Below, one piece after another: positions 47,751 to 55,949 of a DNA stretch of 64,000 nucleotides. This DNA comes from Streptomyces canus (lineage in GTDB: Bacteria > Actinomycetota > Actinomycetes > Streptomycetales > Streptomycetaceae), in assembly GCF_030816965.1 (NCBI RefSeq), contig NZ_JAUSYQ010000002.1, positions 10,096,001-10,160,000 of the forward strand, in the 5' to 3' direction. Made by a program: the position numbers and the translations under genes. Numbering within the stretch: position 1 is the stretch's first letter; every line of letters begins with the position of its first letter. The notes beneath the pieces are model-generated. The model made no database searches, was not told the origin of the DNA, and worked only from the letters and a program-made list of their open reading frames with translations.

Positions 47751-47892
47751 TCAGACGGTGTGGGTGGGGTAGTCGGTGTAGCCGGCCACTCCGCCGCCGT
47801 AGAAGGTCGCCGGGTCGGGGGTGTTCAGCGGCGCACCGGCGCGGAGCCGCTCGACCAGGTCCGGGTTGGCGGTCAGGACGGGATTGCCCGCA
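47751..47892 (-). pseudogene. Old yellow enzyme (alkene reductase) C-terminal fragment
   Basis: The minus strand reads [18 protein letters not shown] then [20 protein letters not shown] and stops at 47751, 12 bases before the MarR start. This is the end of the NADH:flavin oxidoreductase family (SNPDLVERL ... PLN ... TFYGGGxxGYTDYP). The FMN barrel is missing. It would have been cotranscribed with the MarR gene. Confidence 0.75.
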
Positions 47893-48014
47893 CCTGCCCA
47901 GCGTCGCTGACCTGCTGGACCGTGGCCGCCTGGTCGAGCGGACAGGCAGTGACGCCGGTGACGAGCTTGCCGGCTCTGGGAGCTTGCGACTCAAGCCGCT
48001 CACTGGGTGGGGAG

Positions 48015-48857
48015 TCAGCCGAAGAACTTTTCCAGTTCAGCTACCAGGGCCTCCGGCTGCTCCTCCGCGACGAAGTGGCCGCTGTCCTCGATGCCGCTGT
48101 AACTGATGTCCTTGGCCTTGCCCTCCATCATTGGCCGCATGAAGTCGGCGCCCTGATTGGCGATAGCCAAGACGGGCATCTCCAGCGAGGCGTACGAGTC
48201 GTTGTCGGCGACATCCTGGTGGAAGGTACGGAATACGCCGAAGCCCGCGGTCAGCGCCTCGGGTGTGTCGTAGGCCTGGGCGTAGATGGCCCGGCTCTCC
48301 TCACTGATCCGTTCCGGGTGGAGCGCGAGGTGTTCGGCCGACCAGTCGATCACGTGCCGGAACCGCCCCGCGAGAAGCTTGGCGGGCAGTCCCTCGACCT
48401 GGCTCAACGGGTATATCCACAGGTTCAGATCACCGGGCCTGGGGAACGGCTTGGCGAAGTCCTGGAAGACCTGCGAGAAGGGTGCGCCTTCCCACAGGGC
48501 GAGCTTCTTGGTGGCCTGCGGATAGTTGGCGGCGAAGCTGTAGGCGACCATCGCACCGATGTCACCACCGGCAATGTTCACCTGCTCGTAGCCGAGGCCG
48601 CGGACCAGTTCGTAGACGTCCTTCGCCATGTTCTTCTTGTCGTAGCCGCCCTCGGGCTTGTCCGACTCTCCCTGACCGCGGTAGTCCACGGCGATGACGC
48701 GGAAATGCTCGGCCAAGGGGGTCATGATCTTGTGGAGGCCGTGCCAGGTGCGCGGAAACCCGTCCATGAGAACCAGCGGCTCGCCTTCGCCGCCGATGAC
48801 GTAGTGGAGCCGGGTGCCGTTCACGTCGGCATAACGGTCTTCGAATCCTTCAAGCAT
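48015..48857 (-). CDS. Alpha/beta hydrolase, epoxide-hydrolase-like
   Basis: A 280-residue hydrolase. The nucleophile elbow is GGDIGA, an aspartate nucleophile as in epoxide or haloalkane hydrolases. The oxyanion-region HGFP motif reads MDGFPRTW, so its histidine is replaced. The general base is the histidine in EDSGHFVAEEQP. DYRGQGESDKP is the usual strand-4 motif. No signal peptide. ATG 48857 follows AGGAGT (seen as actcct on the plus strand). A role in removing reactive epoxides would fit the island. Confidence 0.86.
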   Translation of the reverse strand: MLEGFEDRYADVNGTRLHYVIGGEGEPLVLMDGFPRTWHGLHKIMTPLAEHFRVIAVDYRGQGESDKPEGGYDKKNMAKDVYELVRGLGYEQVNIAGGDIGAMVAYSFAANYPQATKKLALWEGAPFSQVFQDFAKPFPRPGDLNLWIYPLSQVEGLPAKLLAGRFRHVIDWSAEHLALHPERISEESRAIYAQAYDTPEALTAGFGVFRTFHQDVADNDSYASLEMPVLAIANQGADFMRPMMEGKAKDISYSGIEDSGHFVAEEQPEALVAELEKFFG

Positions 48858-48921
48858 GTGTAACTCCTACTCGGGTTGATCATTTCTGCGGTGGGAGCTC
48901 CCGCTGTGCGGGGCGGCACAT

Positions 48922-48974
48922 GCGGGAGGGGTGCCACCGAGATCCAACCGTTGATGCGCCAACACCCCTCCCGC
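48922..48974. repeat. Long-stem inverted repeat upstream of the hydrolase
   Basis: GCGGGAGGGGTG at 48922-48933 pairs perfectly with CACCCCTCCCGC at 48963-48974 across a 29-base loop. It lies 65-117 bases upstream of the hydrolase start and close to the IS701 scrap. It may be a leader hairpin or a transposon end. Confidence 0.6.
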
Positions 48975-49082
48975 CTGGTCAGGGCTTGGCGCACTGGAGG
49001 CAGGGTTTTGGTCAGGTTCGTATGTCGGTGGCGTGTCCGGTCGAGAGGCTGTGTCATTGACCGGTGTGTGACACCTGAAGTC

Positions 49083-49260
49083 CGGTGCGACTGGAGGACA
49101 TCGCGGCGATGTGTTCGAGCCGCTCGCACGGGCGGATCAGCGTCGGCGGAGCGGGGGTGCACCTACGGGGCCTACTGCTGGACGGGCAGTGGAAAGAGGT
49201 GGAGCGCCCGCTCGCGGTGTCGCTGACCGGCGGAAGCCGCGGGCGACGTCACGCAGTTGC
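49083..49260 (+). pseudogene. IS701-type transposase N-terminal scrap
   Basis: A plus frame reads FEPLARADQRR, then one frame over HLRGLLLDGQWKEVERPLAV. This matches the IS701-family N-terminus (FxxLARSDQRRW ... YLxGLLLDGRRKSVEPMA) with a frameshift between the two pieces. Nothing of the catalytic domain remains. Confidence 0.5.
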
Positions 49261-49355
49261 TGCCGCTGCCGGACAAGGCCCCGGCCGTGGCCGGCGCCGT
49301 CGGCCCCGTAATCACCCACCGCCACGTCCACGCCTAGTTCGGTGAGCTGACTTTG

Positions 49356-49775
49356 TCAGGACCTCTTGAGCCAGCGTTGCAGCGCCTCGGGCACGTTCGT
49401 GGGATGCGAGCTGAAGCTCAAGCGGATGTCAGGCTGGAGGTCGATGAGCACGTTGACGATCCGTTCGAACAGGACGGTGTACTCCGGGACATTCTTGATG
49501 CCGCCGCCGATGAGCACCACCCCGAACGAGTGTCCGTCGAACAGTCGGCGCAGTTCGGCCTCAGCCTCGTCGGGGTCCAGGCTGACATAGCCCGCCTCAC
49601 CGTCGATGCCTGTGGCTTGGAGCGCAGCCCAGCTGCGCTCCCTCATCGCCACCAGCTCCTCGAGCGTCGCAACCCCCGGCGGAAAATCGTCCGGCGAAAG
49701 CGCATCAGAGGTGATGCCGAGGGTCAGCACGCGTTGATTGATCGGAGGCTTCACTTGGGAGTTCTTGTGGGACAT
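49356..49775 (-). CDS. Hypothetical protein
   Basis: A 139-residue soluble protein with a possible Rossmann-like core (SFGVVLIGGGIKNVPEYTVLFE, then ILIDLQPDIRLSFSSHPTN-like VLIDLQPDIRLSFSSHP). No family is recognised, but alternating strands and helices look like a real protein. The ATG at 49775 follows TGGAGGAGCGA. The upstream region has two related dyads at 49864-49912, so it may be regulated on its own. Confidence 0.6.
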   Translation of the reverse strand: MSHKNSQVKPPINQRVLTLGITSDALSPDDFPPGVATLEELVAMRERSWAALQATGIDGEAGYVSLDPDEAEAELRRLFDGHSFGVVLIGGGIKNVPEYTVLFERIVNVLIDLQPDIRLSFSSHPTNVPEALQRWLKRS

Positions 49776-49863
49776 GGGGTCGCTCCTCCAAGGCAATATG
49801 GCCCCCTCTGATGGCACACCCATGCGGGTCTCCACAGTTCTGCGGGGGAAGTTCAAGAGAAAG

Positions 49864-49912
49864 TGTGGCTGGCCACATGAATAACGTAGCAGCAATCGTG
49901 TGGCTAGCCAAG
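49864..49912. promoter_or_regulatory. Tandem dyads upstream of the 49775 gene
   Basis: TGTGGC-TG-GCCACA at 49864-49877 is a perfect dyad. A variant, TGTGGCTAGCCAAG, lies at 49899-49912, exactly 35 bp further on. Their position, 90-140 bases upstream of a minus-strand start, suits an operator pair. The regulator is unknown; MarR and TetR types are candidates. Confidence 0.55.
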
Positions 49913-50047
49913 TATTTGCGGACGCGAGGACGGCGGTGGCCACCTCGGGACGCTTCGAGGTGCGCCGACCATTTGCGTGGCCGACCACGTAAACGTGCGG
50001 GGTGACCGCCAGGGTGCCGGTACCGCAGATCACCCAGGATCGTGTCA

Positions 50048-50745
50048 TCACCGTGGGCAAGAACAAGGGCCAGTCAGCCTCACCAGGCACAACTCGGTTG
50101 CCCGCACCCCGGAGATGTAGGCGGCCTTGGCCATCACGTAGTTACGGACCGCGACCGGATGCTTGCGCGCCGAGCCCAGTTCCTGGCGCCACGCGGCGAA
50201 GAACGCCGTCATCTCCGCGCGCGAGGGCGGGATCCGCAGCCCGAAGTCCCCCGGTGCCGGGGCCGGTTGAAGGCGTCGACTGGTGACTCCACCACCGCCC
50301 CGAACCGCCGCCGGATCTCCCCGGCGTACCGCTGTTCGAGGAACGCGAAGTACAGGTCGATGCCGGTGATCTTCTTGCGGACCGTGGTGTGACCGCGCTT
50401 GCCCGCCCCGGCGAAGTACTGGTCCAGCTGCCGCGGCGACAGCTCCCAGGGCAGGACGTCGTAGAAGGTGCACACCTCGATCATCGGCTGCACCAGGCGG
50501 TTCAGCGTCGTCGGCGCCAGCCCCGCCACATCCCGCGCCCAGCAGTACTCCGCGAGCGTGTCCTGATAGAGGGCCTGCTCCGCCTCCCGAGACGACGGGT
50601 GAACACCGCGGCGCTGAGGGTCAGGACGTCGGCCAGGCCTTCCTCCTGCCCGGGAGGCCGGCCTGGCGAGCCGCGCCCGCTGATCAGCGAGAAGCGGCGA
50701 GTTTCGGAATCCGCCACAGACATGCAAATTACGCAAGAAACTCCC
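50048..50745 (-). pseudogene. Tyrosine recombinase, frameshifted and truncated
   Basis: The minus strand reads EAEQALYQDTLAEYCWARDV, LAPTTLNRLVQPMIEVCTFY, ELSPRQLDQYFAG, then, after a shift near 50255, DFGLRIPPSRAEMTAFFAAW and SGVRATELCLVRL. This is a Streptomyces-type site-specific recombinase. It reaches the first catalytic arginine (VRATEL) but the second half, with HxxR and the tyrosine, is gone; the 5' end is also frameshifted. It lies at the right end of the 6.7 kb insert, where a transposition or integration gene would be expected. Confidence 0.72.
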
Positions 50746-50863
50746 GGAATCTGCGAGTTACTGGCAGAACTTCACCCTTTCGAGTGGACGTCACTGCCGA
50801 TTCGCCAGCCAGCATGAACAGGTCGAACGCCCGGTAGCTGGATGCGGTCGAACCCGTCGGTAC

Positions 50864-51607
50864 TCCAGTTTCACGATCGCCGCCACAGCCTCCGGCCAAG
50901 TCCCCCTGCCGGGCGGGATCCTGGCGATCGCCCCCGAGGACGTGACCGGCTGGCTGGGACCGCTGTCGGTCGAGGCCCTGCACGGCATCGGTCCGCGGCA
51001 GGCGGCCGTGCTGCGCGACTACGGCATCCACTGCGCGGGCCTGCTCGCCACGGTGCCGCCCGCGACCGTGCAGCGCCTGCTGGGCGGGAAGGCCGGCCGC
51101 CTGGCCGCCGACCGGGCCCGCGGCATCGACCCCCGCCCCGTCGTCCCCCGCGCCCTGCCCGCCACGGCGAGCGTGCACCACCGCTTCGATGAGCACGCCC
51201 TGGACGGCGCCGTCGTCCGCGCCGCCCTGCTCGACCTGGTCGTCCGGCTCGGCACCCGGCTGCGCGGTCGTGGCCAGGTGGCCCGCGCGCTGACCTTGAC
51301 CCTGAAGTTCGCCGGCGGCAGCAACTGGGAGAAGACCCGCCGCCTGACGGCGCCCTCGGCTCATGAGGACGACCTGCGCCGGCTCGCCTACCAGCTGATG
51401 GATGCCGCCGGCCTGCAGCGCGGCCGCCTGACCGGAATCGCCCTGAAGGGCGAAGACCTCACCGACGCCGACCAGGTCGCCTGGCAGCTGTCCCTCGATG
51501 ACGCCCGCGAAGCCCGCCTCGCCGCCGAAACCGCCGTCGACCGCGTGCGCGACAGGTTCGGGCCGGGCGTCATCGGCCCGGCCGCGGTCTTCCGCCGCGC
51601 CTCATGA
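50864..51607 (+). pseudogene. Y-family DNA polymerase, C-terminal fragment
   Basis: From the junction at 50864 the frame reads FTIAATASGQV, ILAIAPEDVTGWLGPLSVEA, LHGIGPRQAAVLRDYGIH and then the little-finger part (HHRFDEHALDGAVVRAAL, ALTLTLKFAGGSNWEKTRR). It ends at 51607. It lacks a start of its own and continues in frame from the fragment at 43.9-44.2 kb. The thumb helix-hairpin-helix (LHGIG) and little finger are intact, so it is separated, not decayed. Confidence 0.8.
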
Positions 51608-51638
51608 CCCAGTCCCCGACCCGCCGGGGGTAAGGCTC

Positions 51639-52037
51639 GTGCTGCTCGACCCGCCAGGAGGTCGCGGCGCGCCCCAGGGGCTGCCCCATCGGCCTTACGT
51701 GAAGGCCGTCGACGGCGCCCTCACCACGCGGGGCATCCCGCCGGGCACCGTACGGGCCAGCCACCACAGCCTCGAACACGGCCCGACCACCTACATGATC
51801 CTCGCCTGGGACGTCAGCCGCACCGCCGGGCACGGCGGGATCCGGCTGCTCTGGGAGGAACGCCAGGGGTGGTACTACGCCCTGCTCGGGCTGCACCGAT
51901 GGCCGACGTCGTCGAGGAACTGGTGCGTCACCGGCAGCTGTCTGGCGGGAGTCCTGGACGGAGTGGGAGGCGCCCGGGAGATACGGGCTGCCGCCGCCGA
52001 ATTCCGCCGCAGCCGTGTCGGTCTTGCGTCCGTGTGA
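51639..52037 (+). CDS. DUF6292-type protein, C-terminus altered
   Basis: A 132-residue protein starting GTG 51639. The core YVKAVDGALTTRGIPPGTV, LEHGPTTYMILAWDVSR and GGIRLLWEERQGWYYALLG matches a Streptomyces family of unknown function (DUF6292). Near 51900 the usual ADVVEELVRHRQL appears in a different frame, so the end (VLDGVGGAREIR) may result from compensating shifts or be a frameshift product. It follows the polymerase by 31 bases, in an arrangement also suggestive of an SOS or plasmid-borne operon. Confidence 0.55.
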   Translation: MLLDPPGGRGAPQGLPHRPYVKAVDGALTTRGIPPGTVRASHHSLEHGPTTYMILAWDVSRTAGHGGIRLLWEERQGWYYALLGLHRWPTSSRNWCVTGSCLAGVLDGVGGAREIRAAAAEFRRSRVGLASV

Positions 52038-52338
52038 CAGCGGGAAGGCGGCGCTGACGCCACGGCTGAGGCCGGACCTGGTGAGCAGCTGACGATCGAC
52101 ACATGGGCCGACACCTACGAGCAGGTGATCGCGGCGCTGCGGGCATGTACAGGCGGGGATCACAGGTGTGAGGGCCCGACGCCACTGCCGTGACCACGCG
52201 AGGCCATGCAGCATGCCAACGGCTCTTTGACCCTCAGCGGCCCACACGAATCCTGAATGGTCCGATGTGGAGAGCCGTGTCCTGGAGGCCATCGATCAGC
52301 CCTGGGGGAGGGGCCAGGACGCACGGTGGTGCGTTCGG
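52038..52338. other. No recognisable gene
   Basis: About 300 bases between convergent genes. A short frame with WADTYEQVIAALRA is open but unknown. Confidence 0.4.
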
Positions 52339-52656
52339 TCACTGTGATGCCGTGTGGTGCAGCCAGCGTTGCAGGGTGGTGTTGATGCTGGAGGGCAGGG
52401 TGCTGAGCTGGTCGATGGCGTCGCGGTCTTCGGGGCGGGGCGGGATGCCGGCGGCGGTCAGTGTGGCGTGCAGGGCCAGGCGGTGCTGGTCGCGGGGGTG
52501 GATGAGGATGCTGAGGCGCTCGGAGGGGTTGGGCGGCGGCAGCGGGTGGTCCGTGTCCTGTCCGGTTGCGGCAGCAGGCCAGGCGCTGTCCGCCGGGTCG
52601 GCGGCGTAGGGGTCGACGAAGGTCTGCGGCGTGTGGTGGTCAAGGGCGATGGTCAC
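52339..52656 (-). CDS. Small hypothetical protein
   Basis: A 105-residue soluble protein starting GTG 52656 with GAAGGAG upstream. The N-terminus is proline-rich (DHPLPPPNPSERLSILIHP); the C-terminus forms a helix pair (SSINTTLQRWLHH). No family is recognised. The strong ribosome site supports a real gene. Confidence 0.55.
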   Translation of the reverse strand: MTIALDHHTPQTFVDPYAADPADSAWPAAATGQDTDHPLPPPNPSERLSILIHPRDQHRLALHATLTAAGIPPRPEDRDAIDQLSTLPSSINTTLQRWLHHTASQ

Positions 52657-52937
52657 GTGGGTCTCCTTCAGCAGTGGGTGGATGTGCAAGGGGAGAGTCG
52701 TACACGGCCGTCTGCGGTTGCGGTTGCCCGGCGATGTCACGCCGACGGAGTCATCGGCGGCTCATCGTCTTTTTCGACCAGCACAGCGGCAAGCCGGCCG
52801 CGCATGACCGGCGGCTCGTAAGCACCGGCATGGAGTCCGAGGGCTGTTACGCACTTTCGGGTGATGGTCGGGCAGCTGCTGGGGTGGCGCGTCTTGGTGA
52901 TCGCGGCGGGCGGCCAAGGCCCGTAGGAGCCTTCGAC

Positions 52938-53150
52938 CACTACCGCCTCGAGGGCCGCGCCACGGTCCGCATCCACACCGGCAGGGGCCACGACACCGAC
53001 AGCGACCTCTACATGGACCGCCACGACCACGTGTGGGACGACTGCTCCGACACCGCCACCCTGCGCAACGACCACGACCGCTTCATCGACGACGAGTCCT
53101 GGGGACGCCACCACGGTGGTCGCCACCACGGCGGTGGCCGCCACCACTGA
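52938..53150 (+). pseudogene. Lamin-tail-domain protein, C-terminal fragment
   Basis: The plus frame reads YRLEGRATVRIHTGRGHDTD, DLYMDRHDHVWDDCSDTATL and RFIDDESWG, then a histidine/glycine-rich tail (GRHHGGRHHGGGRHH). This is the end of the secreted lamin-tail-domain proteins of Streptomyces. The N-terminal half with signal peptide is not found in frame upstream. A strong hairpin follows. Confidence 0.6.
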
Positions 53151-53161
53151 CGCGCCTTCCC

Positions 53162-53193
53162 GCACCTGCGGCACGAGGTGATGCCGCAGGTGC
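53162..53193 (+). terminator. Hairpin after the lamin-tail fragment
   Basis: GCACCTGCGGCA at 53162-53173 pairs perfectly with TGCCGCAGGTGC at 53182-53193, with an 8-base loop, 11 bases after the stop. No T run follows. A likely terminator. Confidence 0.75.
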
Positions 53194-53255
53194 ACGGGAT
53201 GTGGCCCCGGATGATTCGCCCGGACGCTGATGGGTTGATTCCGGGGTCTAACGTG

Positions 53256-53297
53256 ACGTCGGCCTTCGAGACGGGTTGTGGTCTTGAAGGCCGACGT
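53256..53297. repeat. Inverted repeat before the transposase scrap
   Basis: ACGTCGGCCTTC at 53256-53267 pairs perfectly with GAAGGCCGACGT at 53286-53297 (18-base loop). It is just upstream of an IS1182-like start and may be an insertion-sequence end or a leader hairpin. Confidence 0.55.
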
Positions 53298-53318
53298 TGT
53301 CGTGTGGGGTGTGTGCGG

Positions 53319-53435
53319 ATGTCGATGCAGCCGAAGGGACCGCGGGGGATCCCCGCGGAGACGGTGCGCGTGGCGCGGGGCCGCGCCATCGAAGGACAGT
53401 CCTGCGAACCGGCTGCGGGACGAAGAGAACGCTGA
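53319..53435 (+). pseudogene. IS1182-type transposase N-terminal scrap
   Basis: From ATG 53319 the frame reads MSMQPKGPRGIPAETVRVAR, the usual start of IS1182-like transposases. One frame over, PSKDSPANRLRDE continues the expected sequence (FPKGSLAMRVRDELG). Only about 40 codons remain. Confidence 0.5.
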
Positions 53436-53501
53436 GGCGTCTGCGACGGCGTCGCCTGATGCGGCACAGCCACGGGCTGGTGTGCTGCCCTGAATCAGTC
53501 G

Positions 53502-53654
53502 TCAGGGTGCGGGGTCTTGCGTGGCGTCCGCAGGGGGTGCGGGGGGTGCGTTCCCGGCAGGCTCGGAGGGGGGAAAGAGCCAGTTCTCGAAGGCGTCCAG
53601 GGCGAGGAGGGCGGCCATCATCAGGAGGGGCAGTGCGAGCGCGAGCACGATCAC
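53502..53654 (-). CDS. Small membrane protein
   Basis: A 50-residue protein starting GTG 53654 with GGGAGG 6 bases upstream. It has one N-terminal transmembrane helix, MIVLALALPLLMMAALLALD, followed by AFENWLFPPSEPAG and a proline/alanine-rich tail. The pattern of a single helix then FENWLFP recurs in small Streptomyces proteins of unknown function. It has no relation to the transposase scrap beside it. Confidence 0.7.
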   Translation of the reverse strand: MIVLALALPLLMMAALLALDAFENWLFPPSEPAGNAPPAPPADATQDPAP

Positions 53655-53860
53655 AGGACCTCCCTTGGCTGAGGGCCTTGGGCTTTAAGTGACCGGACTT
53701 CAGGATGCGGCCGAATGGCTGATGCCGCACGTTGGCCCCCATCCTGGCCGCCGGCGGGACAAGACCCCGGTCCCGGGGGCGTCGGTCGGGCCCCTCAGGC
53801 TCGGGCACTCGGGGCACGGCCGACGGGCAACCCGGTCCAGGTAGTCCTTCGGAGGTCTCC

Positions 53861-54349
53861 GTGGCCGTTCGCCATCGTCTGATCAAGTCAGCCCGAGCGC
53901 TGTGTGGCCCGTCCTCGCCGACGGCCACCGGTACGCGCAGTGGGTGGTGGGAACCTCCCATTCCGAGCCGATTCGCGGGCAGTGGCCGCACAAGGACGCG
54001 GCGATCCGCTTCCAGGTCCCGCTCGGCCCGCTCAAGCTGGTCAACGAGACGGTCGTACGCCGCTGCGAGGAAGGCGTGAGCCTGGAGCCGGAGGCCCACG
54101 CCGGGCCGCTGGGAATCGCACGCATCGCGATCGAACTGTGGCCGTGGGGCGGGCACTGCCTGGTGATCGTGGACGAGCATCCCCTCCAGGGCGCGGGCGG
54201 CGGACTGCACAACGTCGGCTTCGAAGCGCTGATCCAGATGCGCCACCGCACGATGCCGGCCCGCCTCGCCCGGCTGTGCGAGAACGAGGTGCGAGAGGCG
54301 TGCGAGGCTTCGCGACAGGCGTCGGTGCAGGGTGTGGCGGGAGCCGGGC
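53861..54349 (+). pseudogene. SRPBCC-family protein, frameshifted near the start
   Basis: GTG 53861 behind GGAGGT begins MAVRHRLIKS. One base later in frame, SAVWPVLADGHRYAQWVVG, GPLKLVNETVVRRCEEG and LWPWGGHCLVIVDEHPLQG follow, the START-like fold of polyketide-cyclase/dehydrase proteins. The shift is near 53890. The 3' end has no clear stop before the next gene. The product probably bound a lipid or aromatic ligand; it is followed by an FAD enzyme remnant, a common Streptomyces pairing. Confidence 0.68.
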
Positions 54350-55064
54350 ATGCCTCACGCCGTGGTGATCGGGGCGGGCCCCTACGGCCTGGGCGCCGCC
54401 AATCTGCTCGCGGACGCCGGGTGGAGCGTCGAGGTGCTGGAGGAGCAGCCGGAGCCGGGCGGCGCCGTCCGCCACGACCACGACGTCGATCCCGCCTACG
54501 TCAGCGACGTCTTCAGCGCCTTCCACCCGCTCGCGGCCGCCTCTCCGGTCCTGGCCGCGCTGCGCCTGGACCGGTACGGGCTGCGCTGGAGCCACGCGCC
54601 CAGCGTGCTCGCCCACCCGCTCACCGACGGCAGCTGCGCCCTCCTGGACCGACCGTGACATCGACACCACCGCCAGTCCCTCGACGCCTTCGCACCGGGC
54701 GACGGGGCCGCCTGGCGGTGACTGCACGACGTCTGGGAGTCTCTGCCCCCCGCTTTTACCGGGCTGGAGCGCCAGCGGAAGCCCGGTCACCGGGCCTGGA
54801 CGCCCTGTTCACCCCTTTCCCGCCCGTGCGCGCGACGGCACGGCTGGCCCGGCGGCTGCGGGCCGCGGGCGGACTGCGCTTGGCACGCACCCTGGTCCTG
54901 CCGGTACGCCGCATGGGCGAGGAGGAGTTCCGCGGCCATGCGGCGTACCGGCTGCTGCTGGCCGGCAACGCCCTGCATGCCGATCTCGCCCCCGAGTCGG
55001 CGGGCAGCGGCGGCTTCGGCTGGCTGGTGGCCACGCTGGGACAGACACCATGGGGCGGTGGTCG
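54350..55064 (+). pseudogene. FAD-dependent oxidoreductase (phytoene-desaturase-like), broken
   Basis: ATG 54350 starts MPHAVVIGAGPYGLGAANLL, an FAD-binding Rossmann motif with GAGxxGLxxA, then VEVLEEQPEPGGAVRHDHD. A shift near 54650 ends the first frame. Later segments (LFTPFPPVRATARLARRLR, HADLAPESAGSGGFGWLVA) lie in another frame and stop matching at about 55060, well before the C-terminal domain. Frameshifts and truncation leave it inactive. Confidence 0.75.
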
Positions 55065-55173
55065 ATCGCCTGGAGCGATGAGTGAGTGCGACGGATCTGC
55101 TTCGCTGGGCTGCTCGCTGCGGCAACCGGCCGTCGGGAATGACGCGCTGGACGGCTTTGTGGCAACGACTGCA

Positions 55174-55190
55174 TGACATGACCGAGTCAA
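55174..55190 (+). promoter_or_regulatory. Conserved block upstream of rpmG (plus copy)
   Basis: TGACATGACCGAGTCAA lies 31-47 bases upstream of the plus rpmG start. The identical 17 bases occur upstream of the minus rpmG copy at 57114-57130. It contains a TGAC-N8-GTCA dyad. In Streptomyces such zinc-free ribosomal paralogues are often controlled by the zinc repressor Zur; the block is not a good Zur consensus, so its role is open. Confidence 0.5.
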
Positions 55191-55220
55191 AGCACTCGGT
55201 GGTGGTGGAAGGAGTACCTC

Positions 55221-55385
55221 ATGGCACGCAGCACCACGCGGCCCGTCGTCAAGCTCAGGTCGACGGCCGGCACCGGAGTCACCTACGTGACCCGCAAGAA
55301 CCGTCTGAACGATCCTGACCGGCTGGTCGTGCGCAAGTACGACCCGGTGGCCGACAAGCACGTTCTGTTCCGCGAAGAGCGATGA
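55221..55385 (+). CDS. rpmG: Ribosomal protein L33, zinc-free paralogue
   Basis: A 54-residue protein: [39 protein letters not shown] and VLFREER. It lacks the CxxC pairs of zinc-binding L33, so it is the C-minus type that replaces the zinc form on the ribosome when zinc is scarce. GGAAGGAG precedes the ATG. It leads a unit with rpmE2 and rpmJ2. A near-identical copy faces it at 56918-57082. Confidence 0.93.
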   Translation: MARSTTRPVVKLRSTAGTGVTYVTRKNRLNDPDRLVVRKYDPVADKHVLFREER

Positions 55386-55391
55386 CACCCG

Positions 55392-55410
55392 CCTCGGTCG
55401 TCGACCGAGG
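55392..55410. repeat. Palindrome between rpmG and rpmE2
   Basis: CCTCGGTCG-T-CGACCGAGG is a perfect 9-bp stem around one base, 7 bases after the rpmG stop and 21 before rpmE2. The opposite unit has a related one at 56889-56911. It may process or regulate the mRNA. Confidence 0.65.
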
Positions 55411-55431
55411 TTTCTCAAGGAGGCACCACCC

Positions 55432-55692
55432 ATGAGGTCCGGCATTCACCCCGTCTCCCGCCCCGTTGTCTTCCGGGACCGCGCGGCAGGCTTCCAACTG
55501 CTCACCCGCTCCACCCTCGACACACAGCGCACGGTGGAGTGGGAGGACGGCACAACGTACCCGGTCGTCGACGTGGACATCTCGTCCGCGAGTCACCCGT
55601 TCTACACCGGCACCTCGCGGGTCGTGGACACCGCGGGCCGGGTGGAGCGCTTCGAGCGACGCTACGGCCGTAGCGCTCCCGTCCGTCCCTGA
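55432..55692 (+). CDS. rpmE2: Ribosomal protein L31, type B (zinc-free)
   Basis: An 86-residue type-B L31: [52 protein letters not shown] and [10 protein letters not shown]. It has no CxxC zinc motif, so it matches the zinc-starvation form. AAGGAGGCACCACCC precedes the ATG. It lies between rpmG and rpmJ2 in the plus unit. The opposite unit has no rpmE2. Confidence 0.94.
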   Translation: MRSGIHPVSRPVVFRDRAAGFQLLTRSTLDTQRTVEWEDGTTYPVVDVDISSASHPFYTGTSRVVDTAGRVERFERRYGRSAPVRP

Positions 55693-55740
55693 CGGCCCGC
55701 GCCGTCTGACCCCTGCAAGGCCCTGCAAAGGGAGGCCGCT

Positions 55741-55863
55741 ATGAAGGTACGCAAGTCCCTGCGCTTGCTGAAGGCCAAACCCGGCGCTCAGGTGGTGCGC
55801 AGACGAGGCGTGACCTTTGTGATCAACAAGAAGGACGCCCGCTTCAAGGCCCGCCAAGGCTGA
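55741..55863 (+). CDS. rpmJ2: Ribosomal protein L36, type B (zinc-free)
   Basis: A 40-residue protein: [38 protein letters not shown] and QG. It lacks the zinc-binding CxxC...H of type-A L36, like E. coli YkgO. AAGGGAGG precedes the ATG. It completes the plus unit. The opposite copy reads SLRSLK and KKDPRF in place of SLRLLK and KKDARF. Confidence 0.93.
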   Translation: MKVRKSLRLLKAKPGAQVVRRRGVTFVINKKDARFKARQG

Positions 55864-55949
55864 CGCCACTGCGCAGCACCTCATCGGCCCGGCACCGCAC
55901 TCGCGGTGCCGGGCCGCTGCCGGATATGCAGTCGGCGCGTTTACGCCCC

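Larger units (their letters stand above)
44180..50868. mobile_element. 6.7 kb insertion splitting the polymerase gene
   Basis: CTCCAG occurs at both junctions, 44180-44185 and 50863-50868. Just inside are imperfect 12-bp inverted ends, CCGACAGGTTCG at 44189-44200 and CGAACCCGTCGG at 50849-50860, with 11 of 12 matching. Removing the insert with one CTCCAG copy restores a continuous polymerase frame. The insert carries AraC, NTF2-like, quinone reductase, NmrA-like, MarR, old-yellow-enzyme and hydrolase genes or fragments, and a broken tyrosine recombinase at its right end. The junction structure is seen; naming it a transposon is inference. Confidence 0.7.

Noticed and set aside
55174..55190. 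Zur box for the ribosomal paralogues
   Set aside because: The conserved block has a TGAC...GTCA dyad but does not match the AT-rich centre of known Streptomyces Zur sites.
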